Source of the DNA: Thiothrix sp. | GTDB lineage: Bacteria; Pseudomonadota; Gammaproteobacteria; Thiotrichales; Thiotrichaceae | NCBI GenBank assembly: GCA_008015155.1 | Contig: SSFA01000020.1 | Location: forward strand, 124,001 to 188,000 | Length of the DNA: 64,000 nt | Reading direction: 5' to 3' | In this document: positions 1-9,285 of the stretch, piece after piece | How positions within the stretch are numbered: the stretch's first letter is position 1 | How the letters are laid out: each line of letters opens with the position of its first letter | Program-made: the position numbers and the translations under genes | Notes under the pieces: generated by a model | The model's input: the letters and a program-made list of their open reading frames with translations, nothing else | Told to the model about the DNA's origin: nothing | The model's database searches: none

Positions 1-2
1 AG

Positions 3-3000
3 GAAATTATTAAAGCGATTCAAGAGCATCAAGTGGTGGTGATTTGTGGTGAAACCGGCTCAGGGAAAACCACGCAATTACCCAAGATGTGTTTGGATGC
101 TGGGCGCGGAATTGACGGTTTTATTGGCCATACTCAACCTCGACGGATTGCCGCGCGTAGTGTTGCTGATCGGATTGCTGAAGAATTAAAAACGCCGCTT
201 GGCCAGCAGGTGGGCTATAAAGTGCGTTTCACTGATAAAACGCATCAAGATAGTTATATCAAACTCATGACAGATGGGATTCTGCTTGCAGAAATTCAGC
301 AAGATCGTTATTTGAATGACTACGACACGTTGATTATTGATGAAGCGCATGAGCGCAGCCTCAATATTGATTTCCTGCTTGGCTATTTGAAATGGTTATT
401 GCCGAAGCGCCGTGATTTAAAAATTATTATTACCTCAGCGACGATTGATCCACAGCGGTTTGCTGAGCATTTCAATGGTGCACCGATTATTGAAGTTTCG
501 GGTCGGACTTATCCAGTTGAAATTCGTTATCGGCCTTTGGTGGATATTGAAGGCGAAGATGAGCGTGATTTAACCGATGCGATTCTGGATGCAGTTGATG
601 AATTAGGTATGGTTGGTAGTGGGGATATTTTAGTCTTTCTGCCCGGTGAGCGCGAAATTCGTGAGACAGCTGAGGCCTTACGCAAACATCACCCACCTTC
701 CACTGAGATTTTGCCGCTTTACGCACGGTTATCTGCGGAAGAACAGCATCGTGTGTTTGAAGCACACGGACGCCGGCGCGTGGTGCTAGCCACCAATGTC
801 GCGGAAACCTCACTGACCGTGCCCGGCATTCGCTATGTGGTGGATGCAGGTTTAGCACGGATTTCGCGTTATTCATGGCGGGCTGGTGTGCAGCGCTTGC
901 CGATTGAAAAGGTTTCACAAGCTTCGGCGAATCAACGCTCAGGTCGCTGTGGGCGTGTGGCTGCAGGGGTAGCGATTCGTTTATACAGTGAAGAGGATTA
1001 CAACAGCCGCCCATTATTTACTGAACCGGAGATTCTGCGCACCAATCTTGCCTCAGTTATTCTGCAAATGGAGAGTATGCAGCTTGGCGAGATTGAAAAA
1101 TTCCCCTTTGTAGAAGCGCCAGATCTGCGCTTGATTCGCGATGGCTATAAACTCTTATTTGAAATTGGCGCGGTGGATGCAGATTTTAATTTAACTGCTA
1201 TTGGGCACACACTAGCTAAGCTGCCAGTGGATCCGCGTTTAGGCAAAATGCTCTTGATTGCAGATAAAGAAGGCGCTTTAAAAGAAGTCTTGGTGATTAC
1301 TGCGGCTTTAGCGATTCAAGATCCGCGTGAACGTCCGTTAGAAAAGCAGCAAGCCGCGGATGAAAAGCATGCTCGCTTTAAAGCAGAGGATTCGGATTTC
1401 TTAAGCTTGCTGAAGCTGTGGGACTATTTTCATCAGCAGCGTAAAGAATTATCCAAAAGCCAGTTTCGTAAATTATGCTTACGTGAATTCTTGTCGTGGA
1501 CACGTCTGCAAGAATGGCATGATATTCATCAGCAGATTCGCTCCACTTTGCTGGAAGCTGGGATTAAAGAGAATGAAAAAGCCGCTGAATATAGCGGAAT
1601 CCATCGCAGCCTCTTAGCGGGTTTGTTGGGCAATATTGGCCTAAAAGATCAGGATTTAGAATATCAAGGTGCGAATGGCCGCAAATTTTGGATGTTCCCT
1701 GGCTCGAATTTGCGCAAGAAAGCGCCACAGTGGATCATGGCGGCAGAGTTGGTCGAAACCAGCAAACTGTATGCACGTACCGTTGCTAAGATTGAGCCAG
1801 ATTGGATTGAAGAGTTTGGCGCACATTTAATTAAGCGTCATTATACCGAGCCGCATTGGGAGCAAAATTCCGCGAATGTGTCTGCTTTTGAACGCACTTC
1901 TTTATACGGCATTACCATCACCCCGAAACGGCGCGTGAGTTACGGCAAGATTGACCCCTTGATTAGCCGCGAGATTTTTATTCGCCATGCACTGGTCTAT
2001 GGTGAATATAAAACCCATGCAGCCTTCTTCCGCCACAATGGCGAATTAATTGCCCAGATTGAAGAGCTAGAGGCTAAAGGCCGGCGGCGCGATATTTTGG
2101 CCGATGAAAAACTATTGTATGACTTTTTCGATCCGTTAATTCCGGCCAATGTGGTCAATGGCGCTTCTTTTGAGAAATGGCGTAAACAAGCCGAGCAAAA
2201 GCACCCGACACTTTTGTATCTGACCCGCGACTATTTAATGCAGCGCGATGCTGGGCATGAGCGCAGTGGTCAATTCCCGGATAGTATTGCGGTGCAAAGT
2301 ATGATTTTACCCTTGCGCTATCACTTTGAACCGAATGCTGAAGATGATGGCGTCACGGTACGTTTACCGCTGTTAGCCCTTAATCAATTGTCACCGACGC
2401 GCTTTGAATATCTAGTGCCGGGGATGTTGGAGGAAAAACTCACAGCGATGATTCGGGCGCTACCTAAGCAAATTCGTAAGCAGTTTGTGCCAGCACCGGA
2501 TTATGCGCGCGCCTGTTTAGAAGCGATTGAGCCGAGCGAAAAAATTACTCTTTCGGAAGCTCTAGGCCAGCAACTCTTGCGTATGAGTGGCACACGGATT
2601 GATGCCGATGCTTGGGAGCAACTAGAGTTACCTGAGCATTTATTAATGCGCTTTGAAGTGGTGGATGATAGCGGTGTAGTGGTGAAGGCTGGACGGGATT
2701 TATTAGCACTACGCAATAAAGTCGGCCAACAAGCTAAGCAAGAGTTAATTCGTCAACCGACCCAGCATATTGAGCGTCAAGGTTTAACTGAATGGAATTT
2801 CGGCGATCTGCCAGCTACCCACTTGCTGGATATGGGTGGGATGAAACTGCATGCTTGGCCCGCTTTATATGTAGCAAGTCCGCAGAGTAGCTCAGTGGAC
2901 ATTAAGCTTTTTGATAATGAAGCCGAAGCCCAGCGCCAACATCGCTTAGCAGTATTACGCTTATTTATGTTGGCTTTGCCAGCAGAAGCTCGAGATGTGC

Positions 3001-3644
3001 CAAGGCAAATTCCACAAATGCAGCAGCTCTGTTTGCATTATGCGGCCAGTGGTAAATGTGATGAACTGAAAGAAAGCATTACCCGTTATGCTTTCCGCCA
3101 AGCCTTTGCTGAGTTTCTAGATCTGCGCACACAAGCAAGCTTCACGGCTGCTTTGCAAGTCGGGCGGAAAAATATCTTTGCTCAAGCTCAGGATTTGGCA
3201 CGGATGCTGGCACCGGCTTTAGCGGCCTATCATGAAATCCGTAAGCTTTTAAAAGGCAAAGTTAATCCGGCTTGGCTAGAAACCTTAAATGATGTGAATG
3301 ACCAACTGGCGCATTTAATTTATCCAAATTTCTTAGATGAAATGCAGCCGGACGAGATTCGCCATTTGCCGCGCTATCTAAAAGGTATTCAACGTCGTTT
3401 AGAGAAAATGCTCGAAGCACCCACTAAAGATCGTGCTTTGCGTGTACAAGTTCAACCTTATTGGGATCGCTACAAAGAACGCTTGCACAAAAATCGCAGC
3501 CAAATGAATGCTAAGCAGGATGCGGCTTTGCATGAGTATCGGTGGATGGTAGAGGAATTCCGCATTTCACTATTTGCGCAGGAGTTGGGAACCGCAAAAC
3601 CGGTATCAGCTAAACGTTTAGATAAAGTGTGGGAAGAGGTTTAA
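3..3644 (+). CDS. hrpA: ATP-dependent RNA helicase HrpA (5' end outside window)
   Basis: DEAH-box RNA helicase of the HrpA type, a cytoplasmic enzyme that remodels RNA and ribosome-associated mRNA. The reading frame is already open at the window edge, and the residues before the first GTG (base 33) match the family helix leading into the P-loop, so the gene is truncated by the window, not starting at 33. Counting from base 33: Walker A CGETGSGKTT at residues 5-14, DEAH at 103-106, motif III TSAT at 134-137, then the second RecA domain with the QRSGRCGR motif VI, the HA2/OB region and the long C-terminal DUF3418 part typical of HrpA but not of shorter HrpB. About 1,210 residues are visible against roughly 1,300 in E. 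coli. It ends 9 bases before the OsmC-family gene, probably co-transcribed. Confidence 0.95.
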   Translation, partial: EIIKAIQEHQVVVICGETGSGKTTQLPKMCLDAGRGIDGFIGHTQPRRIAARSVADRIAEELKTPLGQQVGYKVRFTDKTHQDSYIKLMTDGILLAEIQQDRYLNDYDTLIIDEAHERSLNIDFLLGYLKWLLPKRRDLKIIITSATIDPQRFAEHFNGAPIIEVSGRTYPVEIRYRPLVDIEGEDERDLTDAILDAVDELGMVGSGDILVFLPGEREIRETAEALRKHHPPSTEILPLYARLSAEEQHRVFEAHGRRRVVLATNVAETSLTVPGIRYVVDAGLARISRYSWRAGVQRLPIEKVSQASANQRSGRCGRVAAGVAIRLYSEEDYNSRPLFTEPEILRTNLASVILQMESMQLGEIEKFPFVEAPDLRLIRDGYKLLFEIGAVDADFNLTAIGHTLAKLPVDPRLGKMLLIADKEGALKEVLVITAALAIQDPRERPLEKQQAADEKHARFKAEDSDFLSLLKLWDYFHQQRKELSKSQFRKLCLREFLSWTRLQEWHDIHQQIRSTLLEAGIKENEKAAEYSGIHRSLLAGLLGNIGLKDQDLEYQGANGRKFWMFPGSNLRKKAPQWIMAAELVETSKLYARTVAKIEPDWIEEFGAHLIKRHYTEPHWEQNSANVSAFERTSLYGITITPKRRVSYGKIDPLISREIFIRHALVYGEYKTHAAFFRHNGELIAQIEELEAKGRRRDILADEKLLYDFFDPLIPANVVNGASFEKWRKQAEQKHPTLLYLTRDYLMQRDAGHERSGQFPDSIAVQSMILPLRYHFEPNAEDDGVTVRLPLLALNQLSPTRFEYLVPGMLEEKLTAMIRALPKQIRKQFVPAPDYARACLEAIEPSEKITLSEALGQQLLRMSGTRIDADAWEQLELPEHLLMRFEVVDDSGVVVKAGRDLLALRNKVGQQAKQELIRQPTQHIERQGLTEWNFGDLPATHLLDMGGMKLHAWPALYVASPQSSSVDIKLFDNEAEAQRQHRLAVLRLFMLALPAEARDVPRQIPQMQQLCLHYAASGKCDELKESITRYAFRQAFAEFLDLRTQASFTAALQVGRKNIFAQAQDLARMLAPALAAYHEIRKLLKGKVNPAWLETLNDVNDQLAHLIYPNFLDEMQPDEIRHLPRYLKGIQRRLEKMLEAPTKDRALRVQVQPYWDRYKERLHKNRSQMNAKQDAALHEYRWMVEEFRISLFAQELGTAKPVSAKRLDKVWEEV

Positions 3645-3653
3645 GGAAGCAAG

Positions 3654-4121
3654 ATGGCACATCAATATACTGCTGAAGTTCTTTGGGAGCGCGGTTCTCA
3701 AAAGTTTCTGGATAATCGTTATAGCCGCAAGCATTTATTAAAATTTGATGGTGTTGAAGTCGTCGGTTCATCTTCGGCTTTGGTTGTTCCTGTGCCGTTT
3801 TCAGAGCCGCAAGCGCTCGATCCTGAAGAAGCGTTTGTTGCCTCGATTTCTAGTTGTCATATGCTGTGGTTTTTGTCGATTGCTGCCAAACATGGCTTTA
3901 TCGTGGATAGCTATCACGATACGGCTGTAGGGGTGATGACCCCGAATGCACAAAAGAAATATTGGGTTTCAGCAGTCACCTTAACGCCGACAGTGATCTT
4001 TTCTGGCAGTAAACTACCTAGCTTTGCAGAACTTGAGCAGCTGCATCACGAAGCGCACGAGGAATGCTTTATTGCGAATTCGGTGAAAACGGAGATTACA
4101 CTGAAGATTCATCAAGCCTAG
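3654..4121 (+). CDS. OsmC family protein
   Basis: 155-residue OsmC/Ohr-fold protein. Members are small homodimeric thiol peroxidases that reduce organic hydroperoxides, or related proteins of unclear substrate. Both family cysteines are present: Cys68 in SSCHM at the start of the long central helix and Cys138 in EECFIANSVK. The overall pattern (N-terminal beta sheet, DPEEAFVASISSCH, C-terminal KTEITLKI strand) is the YhfA/OsmC-like subgroup and not classical Ohr. It follows hrpA by 9 bases, so it is likely read from the same transcript. Antioxidant role is inferred from the family only. Confidence 0.85.
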   Translation: MAHQYTAEVLWERGSQKFLDNRYSRKHLLKFDGVEVVGSSSALVVPVPFSEPQALDPEEAFVASISSCHMLWFLSIAAKHGFIVDSYHDTAVGVMTPNAQKKYWVSAVTLTPTVIFSGSKLPSFAELEQLHHEAHEECFIANSVKTEITLKIHQA

Positions 4122-4136
4122 GTAAGTAGCGCTTGA

Positions 4137-4292
4137 GCCAAAACTAATTTAGAAGCAAATGCTAATACTGCTGTTACTCATGCCTTATTAGGTATGTTTG
4201 GTGCTGGCAAGGCAATTAGAGCTTTCGATTCTCCTGCGGATATTGATGCTTGGTTGCAAGCCGAGCGTGAGCAATGGTCGCCCAGCTCATGA
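4137..4292 (+). pseudogene. Remnant of a type II antitoxin (C-terminal part)
   Basis: An open frame of 51 codons follows an in-frame TGA (4134-4136) and has no convincing start. Its end, FDSPADIDAWLQAEREQW, looks like the toxin-binding tail of small antitoxins that pair with PIN-domain toxins. The stop codon overlaps the ATG of the following PIN fragment in an ATGA arrangement, the classic coupling of antitoxin and toxin. The missing N-terminal DNA-binding part indicates a decayed gene. Similarity is judged by eye only. Confidence 0.55.
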
Positions 4293-4620
4293 TGGATAGC
4301 CGCAAGCTTTATCTAGATAGCAATATTTTCATATATGCGATTGAGGGGCATGAGTTATATGCAGGCGTTTTACAAAAGCTCTTTCAATACATTGCTAGCC
4401 AGCACATTCAGGTTTGCACCAGTGAATTGACTTTAGCGGAGTGTTTAGAGTAATACTGCTCAAATTAGGCAATTTGCCGTTAGCTGTGTTGTACGAAACA
4501 CATCTCACCAGCCACGCTGGTTTAGTCTATTTGTCGCTTTTATTAATGTATAGTCCTATCATTGTTCGTGTGCCAGATGAACTCAAGAATTTGTCAGTTA
4601 TAGTGGGAGCAGGAATGTGA
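4289..4620 (+). pseudogene. Frameshifted PIN-domain toxin (VapC-like) remnant
   Basis: Starting at ATG 4289 (or 4292), 54 codons encode a PIN-domain N-terminus: YLDSNIFIYAIEG carries the first conserved Asp, and SELTLAECL the conserved Glu. The frame then hits TAA at 4451. The protein clearly resumes in another frame (VILLKLGNLPLAVLYETHL, to TGA at 4618), matching the PIN consensus after LAECL, so a 1-base deletion or 2-base insertion near 4450 broke the gene. The later conserved KLPDAIHLA region with the remaining acidic residues is not found, suggesting an internal deletion as well. Intact relatives are RNases of VapBC-type toxin-antitoxin modules; this copy should be inactive. Confidence 0.65.
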
Positions 4621-4751
4621 TAGATAAAAACTGCTTGATTTTTTATTTATGAAGTGAATCTAATGATCTAAATAATATTAGTGTGTATTTTAGCATTAAA
4701 TCTTTGGGCGATTCTATCCTTGCAAACCTCAGTTTTAAAAAAGGTTTTTTT

Positions 4752-5216
4752 ATGTTTGTTTTATTGAGAGATTATGCTCAAGGAACATTGGACTTTAATA
4801 TTATAAAGAAGGCTAATGAATCATATAGAGAATACCTTATTAAGAACAGAGAAAAATTTCCAGAAAATGCTTATTCTTTTGCAGCGGCTTCTTGGCGAGG
4901 TGATTATAATGATCCACGAGAGCTTCATGACAGCTGGCTTGAATCAATAAATATCATTGAAAGTCAAGATAAGACAACATCTATTATTATAAAGCTTTTA
5001 AACTCTTATCATGACAGATATATATTAATTGAATATTTAGATGTAAAAAAGTATTTCTTAACAAATGATCATGTATCTCATGGCGATTTATTAAGAAATG
5101 AGATAAGACTATCAGAAAATAATAATGTTATTCATGAAATAGAGTGGGGCATGGACTCTCGCTATGTGATTGAGTGTGGCGATATTCTATATAAAAATAT
5201 AATGATTAATTGTTGA
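4752..5216 (+). CDS. Hypothetical AT-rich accessory protein
   Basis: I do not recognise a function. The frame can begin at GTG 4683, but ATG 4752 (giving 154 residues, MFVLLRDYAQG) has an A/G-rich stretch just upstream and is preferred. The protein is soluble, has no signal peptide, and shows a tryptophan-rich motif AAASWRGDYNDPRELHDSW near the first third and a C-terminal segment with EIEWGMDSRYVIECGDI. Its base composition is strikingly A+T-rich compared with the flanking housekeeping genes, with many ATA and TTA codons, pointing to horizontal acquisition. It sits beside a decayed toxin-antitoxin pair. A role as an immunity-type protein is conceivable from size and context, but nothing in the sequence proves it. 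Confidence 0.6.
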   Translation: MFVLLRDYAQGTLDFNIIKKANESYREYLIKNREKFPENAYSFAAASWRGDYNDPRELHDSWLESINIIESQDKTTSIIIKLLNSYHDRYILIEYLDVKKYFLTNDHVSHGDLLRNEIRLSENNNVIHEIEWGMDSRYVIECGDILYKNIMINC

Positions 5217-5470
5217 ATTGATTATACCTATTGCAAAAGTCAAAAATTAATTGTGATTTAGGTGGGTTGACCTCAGCTTTGAAGTGGGCTGGGTTTGTTG
5301 TTGTGTGATACTTATGGCAAGCATCCTAGTGAATTTTATGCATCCTGTTACTAGCCCTATGTCCAAAGGCGGTCGCTGATAAAACTTTGATAGAGTCATA
5401 GCTCATCACCTCAGAATAAATAGATTTACTCTACTTTCCTAAGAGATCTACTTAATATTTAATAGAGCTT
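5217..5470. other. Intergenic region, no gene seen
   Basis: About 250 bases between the AT-rich gene and the sirtuin. Short open stretches exist in several frames, but none has a start, a ribosome binding site and a recognisable product. It probably contains the sirtuin promoter and debris of the accessory island. Confidence 0.4.
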
Positions 5471-6334
5471 ATGCAAACTAACCTTCACATCCAAGCCGAC
5501 ACGCTCTACCGCTTTATTCAACTCCATCCTAAGCTATTGGTGCTGACAGGCGCTGGTGTCAGTTTGGACTCTGGCATTCCCACTTATCGAGATGAAAATG
5601 GAGTTTGGTTGCGCGGTGCCCCCTTACAGCATTATGACTTTATCCAAAAAGAAGCAGTGCGTAAGCGCTATTGGGCACGGTCGTTTGTGGGTTGGCCGAC
5701 GATTTCGCAAGCTCAGCCGAATGCAGCGCATCAAGCTTTAGCCAAATTAGAGCAGTTCGGCGTAGTCGATCAGCTGGTGACACAAAATGTGGATAATCTG
5801 CATCAAGCCGCTGGTCATCAGCAGGTTATTGATCTACACGGCAATTTACAAAGAGTTGTTTGTTTACAATGTGGCGCGAAAATAACTCGCGCTGAGCAAC
5901 AAGAACGCTTGGCTGAATTGAATCCTCTCTTACCAAGTTTACAAGCTGAGACTCGTCCAGATGGAGATGCGGCTTTAGCAGACGATTATTTTGAGCAGTT
6001 AGATTTACCCACTTGTTTGGTCTGTAGTGGGGTTTTGATGCCGGATGTCGTATTTTTTGGTGGAACACTTCCAGTACCACGGGTTGAGCAGTCCTTAGCT
6101 GCTTTGCAGCAGGCTGATGCCTTATTGGTGGTAGGGAGTTCGCTGAAAGTATATTCAGGTTATCGGTTTTGTGTGCGTGCTAAAGACTGGGGTAAACCCA
6201 TTATTTTATTAAACCCGGGTAATACGCGCGCTGACGACTTGGCGCAATTACATATTCGTGCGGCCTGTGGAGAGGTTTTGACCGAGTTGGTTGAATGCTT
6301 TTTCTCGCAGCTAAATGCTAACTGCGAGGATTAA
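5471..6334 (+). CDS. NAD-dependent protein deacylase, Sir2 family
   Basis: 287-residue sirtuin, a cytoplasmic enzyme removing acyl groups from protein lysines with consumption of NAD. NAD-binding GAGVSLDSGIPTYR lies at residues 27-40, TQNVDNLHQAAGH at 104-116, and the catalytic His is His123 in DLHGN. The zinc is held by Cys131, Cys134, Cys182 and Cys185. The insertion of about 45 residues between the two cysteine pairs, and the GSSLKVYSGYRF element near the C-terminus, match the class II-type (SIRT4-like) bacterial sirtuins more than CobB. Substrate range cannot be read from sequence. Start ATG 5471 follows AATAGAG. Confidence 0.9.
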   Translation: MQTNLHIQADTLYRFIQLHPKLLVLTGAGVSLDSGIPTYRDENGVWLRGAPLQHYDFIQKEAVRKRYWARSFVGWPTISQAQPNAAHQALAKLEQFGVVDQLVTQNVDNLHQAAGHQQVIDLHGNLQRVVCLQCGAKITRAEQQERLAELNPLLPSLQAETRPDGDAALADDYFEQLDLPTCLVCSGVLMPDVVFFGGTLPVPRVEQSLAALQQADALLVVGSSLKVYSGYRFCVRAKDWGKPIILLNPGNTRADDLAQLHIRAACGEVLTELVECFFSQLNANCED

Positions 6335-6349
6335 AATACAATTTAAGCT

Positions 6350-6601
6350 TTAGCTAGAGCTGCTAGATGAACTGGTTTTACTGCCGAAAATATTCAAAGC
6401 ATCCATCCAACGTTTCGTAAAATCCGAATTAGTCATAATCGATGACTGGAAGAGGCTCATAGGGTCAAAGCCATCCGCACCTAGGGTCAGCTTCTCCAGC
6501 ATTTTATCCATTACTTGCTTATTAAATTCTTGAACGTCGGGCAAGCCGACCAAACGCCGCATTTCCTCAGGCGTCATTTCGACGTCAATTTTTATATTCA
6601 T
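6350..6601 (-). CDS. DUF6489 family small protein
   Basis: 83-residue protein. The N-terminus KIDVEMTPEEMRRLVGLPDVQEF is the hallmark of the DUF6489 family, small soluble helical proteins of unknown role found in proteobacteria. The C-terminus ends in seven consecutive serines after GSKT (residues 77-83), encoded by mixed serine codons and not by a simple DNA repeat. A strong GAGGAG ribosome binding site precedes ATG 6601. It lies tail-to-tail with the sirtuin gene, 15 bases apart. Function unknown. Confidence 0.75.
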   Translation of the reverse strand: MNIKIDVEMTPEEMRRLVGLPDVQEFNKQVMDKMLEKLTLGADGFDPMSLFQSSIMTNSDFTKRWMDALNIFGSKTSSSSSSS

Positions 6602-6641
6602 AATCCTCTCCTCAACAGAACAAAGCGTGTTTCATTGCTCT

Positions 6642-7574
6642 TTAAAAAGGGTAGCCAGCAAGCGTTGTCTGCAACAAGACGGCTGGTTGGTTTGGATCAT
6701 CTGCATCGGTGACTAAGAGTAAGTCTAAGCTGTCTCCCTCGACTTTTGCAGAGACACCTTCGATTTTGTAACGATTATCCAAGACCGTCAAATAAACTAG
6801 ATCACCACGTGCATTTATCACGCCTAGGGCCGCTGCAATCAGAGCACCATCCGCGTAACTATTATCAGTTGCTTCAGCTGCGGCAGAAAATAGCCAACTC
6901 CCATCTGGCAGGGCTGCCGCATCAGTAAAGCAAAGCGGAACACCTTGAACTTCACTGAGTGTATAAGGCTGTATGGACAACAAAGCGCTAGCCTCTAGTT
7001 GACGCTGTGCAGTGATAGTGTTCAGAACTTGAGCTAGATCTAAGCGGATACAGGCGTTTTGGCTATCATCGGCTTTATTCCCACGCTGTAGTAGATTCAA
7101 ATATTGATCCACAAACGCGCCTTCGATATTCAAATCGCTAAACCGTTCAGACAATTGTTCATAGAGCGGAGTCAGATCGATCACCAATGCTTCCGTATTG
7201 ATAGCTCCATCCGCCGCTAAACCTAAGACGACCCCACGATAGCGACGTTTTTTGGAGCCCGAACCCAAAGCTAATAAAACGCCATGCGGATAAGCACCAA
7301 AAGCAGGTAAGACTGTGAGTGCTTCAAAATCAGGCTTATGAGCTTTACGCTCTTTCGGCTCATCGGGTAAATCGCCGTCTAGCAAACGCAATATACGGCC
7401 TGGTTGAGCAGCAGTGCGCGAAAAAATCCCTAAATGATTTTCATCATCCGCCACCACATATAGATAATCACCGACACTCACTAAGCCACTGGCCGCCGCT
7501 AGAAAGAGCGGACGACCCGAGGCACTAGGTTCGATTAGATCGAGCTGCCGTAAAACCTCAAGCTTTAGAGTCAT
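6642..7574 (-). CDS. DUF6929-like probable beta-propeller protein
   Basis: 310-residue soluble protein without a signal peptide. Repeating strands such as GDYLYVVADDENHLGIF, GVLLALGSGSKKRRYRG and LPDGSWLFSAAAEATD suggest a beta-propeller related to the DUF6929 family and, more distantly, to phytase/esterase-like propellers. The motif FEALTVLP and the GSGS-KKRR-RG loop are conserved-looking. Its ATG overlaps the stop of ybiT by one base (TAATG), so translation is probably coupled to ybiT. Biochemical role unknown. Confidence 0.65.
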   Translation of the reverse strand: MTLKLEVLRQLDLIEPSASGRPLFLAAASGLVSVGDYLYVVADDENHLGIFSRTAAQPGRILRLLDGDLPDEPKERKAHKPDFEALTVLPAFGAYPHGVLLALGSGSKKRRYRGVVLGLAADGAINTEALVIDLTPLYEQLSERFSDLNIEGAFVDQYLNLLQRGNKADDSQNACIRLDLAQVLNTITAQRQLEASALLSIQPYTLSEVQGVPLCFTDAAALPDGSWLFSAAAEATDNSYADGALIAAALGVINARGDLVYLTVLDNRYKIEGVSAKVEGDSLDLLLVTDADDPNQPAVLLQTTLAGYPF

Positions 7575-9196
7575 TACTCTAAGCCTTGACTACTTAAGTA
7601 TTCGTCATAAGTACCACGATAATCGACTACAGTACCGTCGCCTTTTACATCGAAAATGCGTGTGGCTAACGAGCCAACAAAAACGCGGTCATGGGAAACA
7701 AAAATCAAAGTTCCATCATAGCGATCTAAAGCACCGTTCAAGGATTCAATTGATTCCATATCTAAGTGGTTGGTAGGTTCGTCCATGATCATGACATTGG
7801 TACGTGAAAGCATCATCCGCCCAAAAATCATCCGGCCTTTTTCACCACCGGATAAGACTTTCACCGATTTTTTAACTGCATCACCACCAAAGAGCAGACG
7901 GCCTAAAGTCCCACGAATCTGCGTTTCTGCATCTTCACCTTCATAACCTTCTTTGCGCACATATTCGGCAATCCAATCGGTTAAAGGGCGTTCGCTCTTG
8001 AACTCGTCTTCGTGATCTTGCTCATAACTGGAAATACGCGCTTTTTCCGCCCATTTGATACTACCTTTTTGCGGCTGAAGTTGGCCTTCAAGGAGTTTCA
8101 CTAAGGTTGTTTTACCTACCCCGTTTTCCCCGATGATGGCAATTTTTTCGCCTGCTTCAATGGTAAAACTAAAGTTATTGATAATCGGTTTTTCCATGCC
8201 TTCATAAGCGAAGGTGAGATTTTCCACTTCGACGGCGAAACGATGTAAGCGCTCTTTTTCGTCGTATTCAAAGCGAATCCAAGGATATTGGCGGCTGGAA
8301 GGTTTCACATCTTCTGGGCGCAGTTTCTCGATTAACTTGCGGCGGCTAGTCGCTTGTTTAGCTTTGGATTTATTTGCAGAGAAGCGGCGGACGAAATCTT
8401 GTAGCTCTAAAATGCGCTCTTTGGCCTTAGCATTGGCATTGGCTTGACGCTCACGGGCTTGGGTTGAAGCTTCCATAAAGTCGTCATAGTTGCCGGCATA
8501 AACTTGGATTTTGCCGAAGTCTAAGTCAGCAGTATGCGTACAGACTTGATTTAGGAAGTGGCGATCATGCGAAATAATAATCATGGTAGATTCACGATTA
8601 TTCAAAGTTTCCTCTAGCCAGCGAATCGTATTGATATCGAGGTTATTGGTGGGTTCGTCTAATAACAGAATATCAGGATTAGCAAACAGCGCTTGACAGA
8701 GTAAGACCCGCAATTTCCAGCCGGGCGCAACTTCACGCATCGGGCCATTATGCTGCTCAACTGGAATACCCACCGCGAGTAATAATTCACCCGCTCTTGA
8801 TTCTGCAGTATAGCCATCTAATTCAGCGAATTGGCCTTCTAATTCGGCCGCGCGCATATAATCATCTTCGCTCGCGTCTGGATTCGCATAAATCGCATCT
8901 TTTTCCGACATGATTTTCCACATGTCTTCATGGCCCATCATCACCACATCTAAAACACGGTGGTCTTCAAAGCCGAATTGATCTTGACGCAAATAAGCCA
9001 TGCGCTCATTGATATCTTTCGAAACATTGCCGTGTGTGGGTTCTTGTAGGCCGCACAAGATTTTCATAAAAGTCGATTTGCCCGCGCCGTTTGCCCCAAT
9101 CAGGCCATAGCGGTTACCGTCACCGAACTTAACGGAGACGTTATCAAATAAGGGTTTCGCACCAAACTGCATGGTGACATTAGCTGCAACTAGCAC
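7574..9196 (-). CDS. ybiT: ABC-F family ATPase, YbiT type
   Basis: 540-residue ABC-F protein: two ABC ATPase domains and no membrane segments. These ATPases bind the ribosomal E site and tune translation. The reading frame is open further upstream (to 9304), but the family N-terminus (M/V)[11 protein letters not shown] begins at GTG 9196, which has GAGGA a suitable distance upstream; the extra 36 codons are not conserved-looking and run toward the next gene. Visible motifs: Walker [10 protein letters not shown] and GENGVGKTT, Walker [13 protein letters not shown] and [12 protein letters not shown], second signature LSGGEKGR. The first signature is degenerate (VAPGWKLRV), as in YbiT. Followed directly by the DUF6929-like gene. 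Confidence 0.88.
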   Translation of the reverse strand: MLVAANVTMQFGAKPLFDNVSVKFGDGNRYGLIGANGAGKSTFMKILCGLQEPTHGNVSKDINERMAYLRQDQFGFEDHRVLDVVMMGHEDMWKIMSEKDAIYANPDASEDDYMRAAELEGQFAELDGYTAESRAGELLLAVGIPVEQHNGPMREVAPGWKLRVLLCQALFANPDILLLDEPTNNLDINTIRWLEETLNNRESTMIIISHDRHFLNQVCTHTADLDFGKIQVYAGNYDDFMEASTQARERQANANAKAKERILELQDFVRRFSANKSKAKQATSRRKLIEKLRPEDVKPSSRQYPWIRFEYDEKERLHRFAVEVENLTFAYEGMEKPIINNFSFTIEAGEKIAIIGENGVGKTTLVKLLEGQLQPQKGSIKWAEKARISSYEQDHEDEFKSERPLTDWIAEYVRKEGYEGEDAETQIRGTLGRLLFGGDAVKKSVKVLSGGEKGRMIFGRMMLSRTNVMIMDEPTNHLDMESIESLNGALDRYDGTLIFVSHDRVFVGSLATRIFDVKGDGTVVDYRGTYDEYLSSQGLE

Positions 9197-9285
9197 AGGG
9201 TATCCTCGTAAACAAAACTGGGTGTATGAATAGGGTGCTATTTTAGCAGTTTTGTGCTGTGCACGCAGCGAAACTAAGCAGGAAA

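Noticed and set aside
487..1014. 175-codon leftward frame inside hrpA
   Set aside because: No ribosome binding site, no recognisable product; lies fully antisense to conserved helicase motifs.
5217..5470. Possible transposase or phage remnant
   Set aside because: Short translated stretches could not be matched to any family by eye.
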